Below are positions 7,219 to 10,503 of a stretch of DNA of 10,503 nucleotides, in pieces (position 1 is the first letter of the stretch; the number at the start of each line of letters is the position of its first letter). The DNA comes from Acetobacterium sp. (GTDB taxonomy: Bacteria > Bacillota > Clostridia > Eubacteriales > Eubacteriaceae), in contig JAKLQL010000137.1 in the NCBI GenBank assembly GCA_022013395.1, positions 1-10,503 of the forward strand, written 5' to 3'. The notes beneath the pieces were generated by a model. That model saw only the letters and a program-made list of their open reading frames with translations. It was not told the DNA's origin and made no database searches. The position numbers and the translations under genes are program-made.

Positions 7219-7247
7219 TTGACAACTCTTTCGATTTCAAGTATACT
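7219..7247 (+). promoter_or_regulatory. Promoter of the tRNA operon
   Basis: TTGACA (7219-7224) and TATACT (7242-7247) are separated by exactly 17 bases. The expected transcript start is near 7254, about 20 bases before tRNA-Gly. A 7-bp inverted repeat (AAGAGTT 7214-7220, AACTCTT 7224-7230) overlaps the -35 box. The rest of 7142-7272 is an AT-rich spacer in which I see no gene and no strong terminator for the transporter unit. Confidence 0.85.
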
Positions 7248-7272
7248 AACACTTGTCTCTAAGAGAGGCAAT

Positions 7273-7346
7273 GCGGGTGTAGCTCAGTGGTAGAGCCCTG
7301 GCCTTCCAAGCCAGTCGCGAGGGTCCGATTCCCTTCACCCGCTCCA
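7273..7346 (+). tRNA. tRNA-Gly (anticodon TCC)
   Basis: The full cloverleaf is visible: acceptor GCGGGTG/CACCCGC, D-arm with GCTCAGTGGTAGAGC, anticodon stem CTGGC/GCCAG around loop CTTCCAA, and T-loop GTCCGATTC. CCA is encoded at 7344-7346. It reads GGA and related glycine codons and is first in the operon. Confidence 0.97.
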
Positions 7347-7365
7347 TTTTTGCGAAAAGAATTGA

Positions 7366-7442
7366 GCGCCTGTAGCTCAGTAGGATAGAGCAACGGCCTT
7401 CTAAGCCGTGTGCCAGAGGTTCGAATCCTCTCAGGCGCACCA
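7366..7442 (+). tRNA. tRNA-Arg (anticodon TCT)
   Basis: The acceptor GCGCCTG pairs with CAGGCGC. The anticodon stem ACGGC/GCCGT holds loop CTTCTAA, giving TCT for AGA/AGG arginine codons. The T-arm contains GGTTCGAATCC, and ACCA closes the gene at 7439-7442. It starts 19 bases after tRNA-Gly. Confidence 0.97.
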
Positions 7443-7467
7443 TTTTATTTAAACGTATTTATATCGT

Positions 7468-7545
7468 GGTGGGTATAGTTCAATCGGTTAGAGCGTCGGA
7501 TTGTGATTCCGGAAGTTGTGGGTTCGAGTCCCATTATCCACCCCA
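7468..7545 (+). tRNA. tRNA-His (anticodon GTG)
   Basis: The acceptor GTGGGTA (7469-7475) pairs with TATCCAC. The anticodon loop TTGTGAT gives GTG, and the T-arm contains GGTTCGAGTCC. The base before the acceptor is G (7468) opposite discriminator C (7542), which is the extra G-1:C73 pair that marks histidine tRNAs for their synthetase. CCA is encoded at 7543-7545. Confidence 0.96.
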
Positions 7546-7569
7546 TTTCTATATCATTATTTTTTTTAT

Positions 7570-7646
7570 AGGGGTATAGCCAAGTTGGTAAGGCACCAGA
7601 TTTTGATTCTGGCATTTCGTAGGTTCGAGTCCTGCTACCCCTGCCA
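7570..7646 (+). tRNA. tRNA-Gln (anticodon TTG)
   Basis: The acceptor AGGGGTA (7570-7576) pairs with TACCCCT. The anticodon stem CCAGA/TCTGG surrounds loop TTTTGAT, giving TTG, and the T-arm contains GGTTCGAGTCC. GCCA ends the gene. In organisms with GatCAB and no glutaminyl-tRNA synthetase, this tRNA is first charged with glutamate and then amidated, so gatAB at the start of the window probably acts on it. Confidence 0.96.
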
Positions 7647-7688
7647 TTTTTATAAGGCAGAGAAGACAGAAAAACTAAACAATTCACA

Positions 7689-7746
7689 TGACCCATTAGC
7701 TCAGTTGGTATAAGTAGAGAACCCAAATCTTTGATTTGGTGTGAAT
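7689..7746 (+). pseudogene. Degenerate tRNA-Lys remnant
   Basis: The first 22 bases (7689-7710) are identical to bases 7814-7835, which are the base before and the 5' end of the intact tRNA-Lys. The sequence then diverges. The D-loop is enlarged, and a hairpin CCAAA/TTTGG (7723-7727, 7735-7739) presents a 7-base loop TCTTTGA in which the anticodon position would read TTT, but with C instead of the universal T at position 33. No T-arm, acceptor 3' strand or CCA follows. I read it as a dead partial copy of tRNA-Lys. A 7-bp inverted repeat (7682-7688 with 7740-7746) encloses the remnant. The remaining spacer to 7813 holds nothing I recognise. Confidence 0.6.
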
Positions 7747-7814
7747 CACTTAGTCAGGCAAACTTGAGTATTGAACAATCATTTGGAGACAAACATAACT
7801 AAATAATTTTTTCT

Positions 7815-7890
7815 GACCCATTAGCTCAGTTGGTAGAGCATCTGACTTTTAATCAGGGTGTCGGGCGTTCAAGTCGCCCATGGGTCACCA
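7815..7890 (+). tRNA. tRNA-Lys (anticodon TTT)
   Basis: The acceptor GACCCAT (7815-7821) pairs with ATGGGTC. The D-arm is GCTCAGTTGGTAGAGC, the anticodon loop CTTTTAA gives TTT, and the T-arm contains GCGTTCAAGTCGC. ACCA is encoded at 7887-7890. This is the last tRNA of the operon. Confidence 0.97.
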
Positions 7891-7901
7891 TTTGAAATCA
7901 T

Positions 7902-7932
7902 AACCGCAGAAATTGCGGTTTTTTTATTTTTT
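7902..7932 (+). terminator. Intrinsic terminator of the tRNA operon
   Basis: The stem AACCGCA (7902-7908) and TGCGGTT (7914-7920) surrounds a 5-base loop and runs directly into a T-rich tract (7 T, one A, then 6 T). It lies 11 bases after tRNA-Lys. Confidence 0.93.
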
Positions 7933-7954
7933 GAAAAGTGGTAAAATGACTTAA

Positions 7955-7984
7955 TTGTTGTTTTATCACAGGTTGGGGTATAAA
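7955..7984 (+). promoter_or_regulatory. Possible promoter of the hydrolase-msrA-yccF unit
   Basis: A TTGTTG -35-like box (7955-7960) and a TATAAA -10 box (7979-7984) are separated by 18 bases. It sits between the tRNA terminator and the hydrolase gene, where a promoter is needed. The -35 box is weak. Confidence 0.5.
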
Positions 7985-8067
7985 TAGAGCAAATCTGAAT
8001 CACTTTGGTCATCAAAGCTCAAAGGCAGTTTCATAAATGGCTAAGACAGAATAAACAAGGAGCAAGC

Positions 8068-8808
8068 ATGAAAGAACGTAAAACCGAAAAAAGAATCATA
8101 AAAATAATCGGAATTGTTCTAGTAGTCTTTATTATTGGAATATTGACCTATCTTGGGGATTATTACCATGCAGATCAAACGGCTCATGAGGCGCTGAACT
8201 CAAACGATCAGGTCAATGTATCCGAAAAGGGCAACCTGACTATTTTCACACCGACGTCCGGTCAGGCTGCCACCGGAATAATTTTTTATCCCGGTGGCAA
8301 GGTTGAAGACATTGCCTATGCACCGCTGATGCAAGTGCTGGCAAAAAAAGGCTTGACGGCAGTTATTGTAAAAATGCCATTTAACCTGGCTGTCTTGAAT
8401 CCTAATGGTGCAGATGCAGTCATGGAGGCTTTACCGGAGATCAATCACTGGATTATTGGCGGCCACTCCTTGGGAGGAGCCATGGCATCAGATTATGTGG
8501 CAGGACATGAAGACAAGGTGGAAGGCTTGGTTTTGATGGGTGCCTATCCCAACCAGGATTTGGCTTTGAGCAATCACCCGGTTTTAAGTTTATATGGCAG
8601 GAATGATCAGGTGTTAAATCGGCAGGCGTTTGAAGCGGCCAAAGTAAAGATGCCTCTGGCGACAACGCTTTACGAAATAAGCGGCGGGAATCACAGTGGC
8701 TTTGGAAATTATGGACAGCAGGCCGGGGATGGGATAGCGTCTATTTCATCAGCAGAACAACAAGATATTGCCGTTGGAAAAATTCTGGAAATATGGAAAG
8801 GAAATTAA
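8068..8808 (+). CDS. Membrane-anchored alpha/beta hydrolase
   Basis: This 246-residue alpha/beta-hydrolase-fold protein has an N-terminal membrane anchor: a lysine/arginine-rich start, then a hydrophobic segment at about residues 11-29. The catalytic triad is visible as S134 in GGHSLGG, D180 in LYGRNDQVL and H209 in GGNHSGFGNYG. The ATG at 8068 is preferred over an upstream TTG at 8005 because AAGGAG (8057-8062) is ideally placed, and the extra 21 residues would put a hydrophilic stretch before the anchor. The catalytic domain probably faces outward. The family includes esterases and dienelactone-hydrolase-like enzymes, and the substrate is unknown. It ends one base before the msrA ATG, so the two are tightly coupled. 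Confidence 0.88.
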   Translation: MKERKTEKRIIKIIGIVLVVFIIGILTYLGDYYHADQTAHEALNSNDQVNVSEKGNLTIFTPTSGQAATGIIFYPGGKVEDIAYAPLMQVLAKKGLTAVIVKMPFNLAVLNPNGADAVMEALPEINHWIIGGHSLGGAMASDYVAGHEDKVEGLVLMGAYPNQDLALSNHPVLSLYGRNDQVLNRQAFEAAKVKMPLATTLYEISGGNHSGFGNYGQQAGDGIASISSAEQQDIAVGKILEIWKGN

Positions 8809-8809
8809 A

Positions 8810-9340
8810 ATGTTAAACGAAAATATTAAAGAAATCACCTTGGCCGGCGGCTGTTTCTGGGGAACCGAAATGTACTTTCAGGCGATCAGAGGGGTTGTTA
8901 AGACAGAGGTAGGCTATGCCAATGGCAAAACCCAAAACCCAACCTATGAAGATGTGTGCCGTCACAACACCGGGCATGCAGAGGTCGTAAAGGTCTTTTA
9001 TGATAATCAGGTGATCAGTTTGCCATTTTTATTAAGTATGTACTACGAGGTCATTGATCCGGTGGCCGTGAATCGGCAGGGTAACGATGTCGGGACTCAA
9101 TACCGGACCGGTATTTATTACTCGGATCCAACTGATCAGGAAGTGATATTGAAATCTGTCAATGAACTTAGAATGGAATATGGGGTGCCACTGGCAATAG
9201 AAGTACTGCCGCTGGAAAATTACAGCTCAGCGGAAACCTATCATCAGGAATATTTAAAAAAGAATCCTGGCGGCTATTGTCATATCGGCAACCACGAGTT
9301 TAAAAAAGCGGCAATCGCTCGGGATCCGTCGATAAAATAA
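8810..9340 (+). CDS. msrA: Peptide methionine-(S)-S-oxide reductase
   Basis: MsrA repairs oxidised methionine by reducing the S-epimer of methionine sulfoxide, in proteins or free. The 176-residue length is typical. The catalytic motif GGCFWGTE gives C15, which is cysteine and not the selenocysteine found in some clostridial relatives. Other family blocks are GYANGKTQNPTYEDVC, TGHAEVVKV, YEVIDP, NDVGTQYRTGIYY and YHQEYLKKNP. A second cysteine, C157 in GYCHIG near the C-terminus, is placed to act as the resolving cysteine. The ATG at 8810 has AAAGGA (8797-8802) at 7-base spacing. It is co-transcribed with the hydrolase and followed closely by the YccF protein. No msrB is in the window. Confidence 0.97.
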   Translation: MLNENIKEITLAGGCFWGTEMYFQAIRGVVKTEVGYANGKTQNPTYEDVCRHNTGHAEVVKVFYDNQVISLPFLLSMYYEVIDPVAVNRQGNDVGTQYRTGIYYSDPTDQEVILKSVNELRMEYGVPLAIEVLPLENYSSAETYHQEYLKKNPGGYCHIGNHEFKKAAIARDPSIK

Positions 9341-9365
9341 ATAGACATTGAAAAGAGGAAAAAGG

Positions 9366-9734
9366 ATGAGCATCATTGGTAACATTATCTGGATTATAGT
9401 TGGGGGCCTGATTATGGCAATTGGCTGGTTTTTAGCCGGGATTATCTGTTGTATTACTATTATTGGCATCCCTTTGGGGCTGCAGGCCTTTAAAATGGCA
9501 AAATTGGTATTATGGCCTTTTGGCAAAACCGTTGATTATTCAAATATGGGCACCGGTTCAGTCATTTTAAATATCTTATGGATTCTCATTTTTGGTTGGG
9601 GTTTGGCCCTGGGATCAGCTGTTTTAGGATTGCTTTTTTGTATTACCATTATTGGGATCCCATTTGGACTGCAATGGTTCAAATTTGCTAAATTGGCATT
9701 GTTTCCATTTGGCGCACAAATCACCGATATTTAA
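9366..9734 (+). CDS. YccF-domain inner membrane protein with two internal repeats
   Basis: This 122-residue integral membrane protein belongs to the YccF (DUF307) family, whose function is unknown. Residues 6-56 and 69-119 are two copies of one unit: a hydrophobic helix starting NIIWI or NILWI, a second helix, then CITIIGIPxGLQxFKxAKLxLxPFG. Duplicated units of this kind are typical of YccF proteins. I chose the ATG at 9366, which has GAGG at 9355-9358 with 7-base spacing, over a TTG at 9348. It starts 25 bases after msrA and is probably the last gene of that unit. Cysteines occur in both repeats (C28, C29 and C92). Confidence 0.92.
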   Translation: MSIIGNIIWIIVGGLIMAIGWFLAGIICCITIIGIPLGLQAFKMAKLVLWPFGKTVDYSNMGTGSVILNILWILIFGWGLALGSAVLGLLFCITIIGIPFGLQWFKFAKLALFPFGAQITDI

Positions 9735-9755
9735 TGAGGGATTGACCTAATAAGC

Positions 9756-9785
9756 TTGACAAGAAAATCAAATCGAGTCTATAAT
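9756..9785 (+). promoter_or_regulatory. Consensus promoter for the metN leader
   Basis: The -35 box TTGACA (9756-9761) and -10 box TATAAT (9780-9785) both match the sigma-A consensus perfectly, with an 18-base spacer. The expected start is near 9792, giving a leader of about 225 bases before metN. A promoter this close to consensus normally needs a control downstream or a bound repressor. Confidence 0.88.
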
Positions 9786-9819
9786 AAAACGGTGGGTTGG
9801 CTATTAAACCCACTGTTTT
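9786..9819 (+). terminator. Hairpin abutting the -10 box, possible terminator of the msrA-yccF unit
   Basis: Bases 9786-9798 and 9807-9819 form a 13-bp stem (one G-T pair) around an 8-base loop, with A-tract and T-tract ends, as in a bidirectional intrinsic terminator. The T-run is short (4). For RNA started at about 9792 only the GTGGGTT/AACCCAC core can form, at the extreme 5' end. It may therefore terminate upstream transcription and serve as a 5' cap hairpin for the metN leader; this is inference. Confidence 0.6.
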
Positions 9820-10017
9820 GATATGAATAAGCTTATTTTGATTGATGACAACACAAAACCAAGTTTATGATACTGAAACTGCAAGAATACAGATGTAAGT
9901 CTCTGGCGGACACTTAAGAGACTATTTGTTGTTGCCAGTATTTTTTATAAATAAAGCGGTTTGTGTTGCCATTTCGTTATGGGCCATTAAAATTTGTTGT
10001 TTAGGAGGGTAAGGAAC
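9820..10017 (+). promoter_or_regulatory. metN leader with possible attenuator
   Basis: This non-coding leader lies between the consensus promoter and metN. AGTCTCT (9898-9904) can pair with AGAGACT (9917-9923). Alternatively, CTGGCGG (9903-9909) can pair with TTGCCAG (9932-9938), including two G-T pairs, and is followed by a T-rich tract TATTTTTTAT (9939-9948), which resembles a terminator. The two stems share bases 9903-9904 and interlock, so they should exclude each other. I do not see the core motifs of the SAM-I (S-box) riboswitch or a T-box. The Shine-Dalgarno AGGAGG lies at 10003-10008. Confidence 0.45.
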
Positions 10018-10503
10018 ATCGAAACGAATAAGACATCCCAAAAACCCATCATTGAGATAAAAGATCTGGGAAAGACCTTTCGACCTAAAAGTGGTGAGGT
10101 AAAAGCTTTGGAAGGCATTAATCTCAGGATCAACCAGGGAGACATCTATGGAATTATCGGTATGAGCGGTGCTGGTAAGAGTACTCTGGTTCGTTGTATC
10201 AATCTGCTTGAAAAGCCGACCAGTGGCAGCGTCTTCATTGATGACCAGGATATTTCTAAAATAACCGAAAAAGAACTCAGAACCGTACGTTATTCTGTGG
10301 GTATGATTTTTCAGCAGTTTAATTTGCTGATGCAACGAACCGCTGAAAAAAATATATTATTTCCCCTTGAAATTGCTGGGGTGGATAAAGAAACTGCTAA
10401 AAAAAGAACGGCTGAACTATTAGAATTGGTAGGCCTGCCAGATAAGGCTAAAGCCTATCCTTCCCAATTATCGGGCGGACAAAAGCAACGAATTGCCATT
10501 GCC
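10018..10503 (+). CDS. metN: Methionine ABC transporter ATP-binding protein, 3' end cut by window; apparent ATC start
   Basis: MetN is the ATPase of the MetNIQ importer for methionine. The 162 visible residues carry Walker A GMSGAGKS (48-55), the family block TLVRCINLLEKPTSG, Q-loop MIFQQFNLL (96-104), FPLEIAG and the signature LSGGQ (151-155). The C-terminal half, including Walker B and the regulatory ACT-like domain, is outside the window. The frame has no ATG, GTG or TTG between the strong AGGAGG (10003-10008) and the conserved IIEIKDLGKTF. The codon at ideal spacing (9 bases) is ATC at 10018, and the only upstream alternatives, TTG at 9994 and 9997, lie before the Shine-Dalgarno. I annotate ATC as start, with a point change or sequence error as alternatives. 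Confidence 0.9.
   Translation, partial: METNKTSQKPIIEIKDLGKTFRPKSGEVKALEGINLRINQGDIYGIIGMSGAGKSTLVRCINLLEKPTSGSVFIDDQDISKITEKELRTVRYSVGMIFQQFNLLMQRTAEKNILFPLEIAGVDKETAKKRTAELLELVGLPDKAKAYPSQLSGGQKQRIAIA

Noticed and set aside
7246..7726. Open frames on the - strand (and one on + at 7516-7713) across the tRNA cluster
   Set aside because: They are translations of tRNA genes. The GFEP-type peptides are a familiar artefact of the T-arm sequence.
9823..9870. 15-codon ORF (ATG at 9823) in the metN leader, as a possible leader peptide
   Set aside because: It has no Shine-Dalgarno and no methionine codons after the start, so there is no sign of a translational attenuator.
9786..10017. SAM-I (S-box) riboswitch or T-box upstream of metN
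   Set aside because: The conserved cores of both were looked for by eye and not found. Only unassigned hairpins can be supported.
9922..10335. 137-codon open frame on the - strand across the metN start
   Set aside because: It is antisense to metN, whose frame carries Walker A, Q-loop and signature motifs; such mirror frames are common opposite ABC ATPase genes, and no ribosome site is seen.

Overview
The window reads as chromosomal DNA of a low-to-moderate GC anaerobic Firmicute. The gene order, the Clostridia-type GatB with a four-cysteine zinc site, and the codon and protein style suggest the Eubacteriaceae, with an Acetobacterium-like acetogen as my best guess. That placement is inference from familiarity, not from a search.

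Bases 1-4812 are a housekeeping block on the + strand. It holds the 3' part of gatA, then gatB (the transamidation route to Gln-tRNA and Asn-tRNA), a perfect 16-bp hairpin, rph (RNase PH), an ITP/XTP pyrophosphatase (rdgB type) and an MJ0936/YfcE-type metallophosphoesterase. The genes are closely spaced and probably largely co-transcribed.

Bases 4813-7141 are a small accessory module. A cysteine-rich ArsR-family repressor has a near-consensus promoter that places its ATG at or next to the expected transcription start (leaderless). It is followed by a YadG/YadH-type ABC exporter pair. A 14-bp sequence overlapping the repressor's -10 box recurs just after the repressor gene. Between that second copy and the exporter lies a ~172-bp imperfect palindrome flanked by 9-bp direct repeats, which looks like a MITE-type foldback insertion. 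The exporter ATPase gene carries an apparent -1 frameshift after its complete nucleotide-binding domain.

Bases 7142-7932 are a tRNA operon: consensus promoter, tRNA-Gly(TCC), Arg(TCT), His(GTG), Gln(TTG), a degenerate tRNA-Lys remnant, intact tRNA-Lys(TTT) and a clear intrinsic terminator. All five intact genes encode CCA.

Bases 7933-9819 hold a three-gene unit: a membrane-anchored alpha/beta hydrolase, msrA (methionine sulfoxide reductase A) and a YccF-domain membrane protein with two internal repeats. It ends at a hairpin.

Bases 9756-10503 hold a consensus promoter with a leader of about 225 nt that contains possible alternative hairpins. It leads to the 5' part of metN (methionine ABC importer ATPase). 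The metN reading frame has no ATG/GTG/TTG at the position set by its strong Shine-Dalgarno; the codon there is ATC. The window cuts metN just after its ABC signature.
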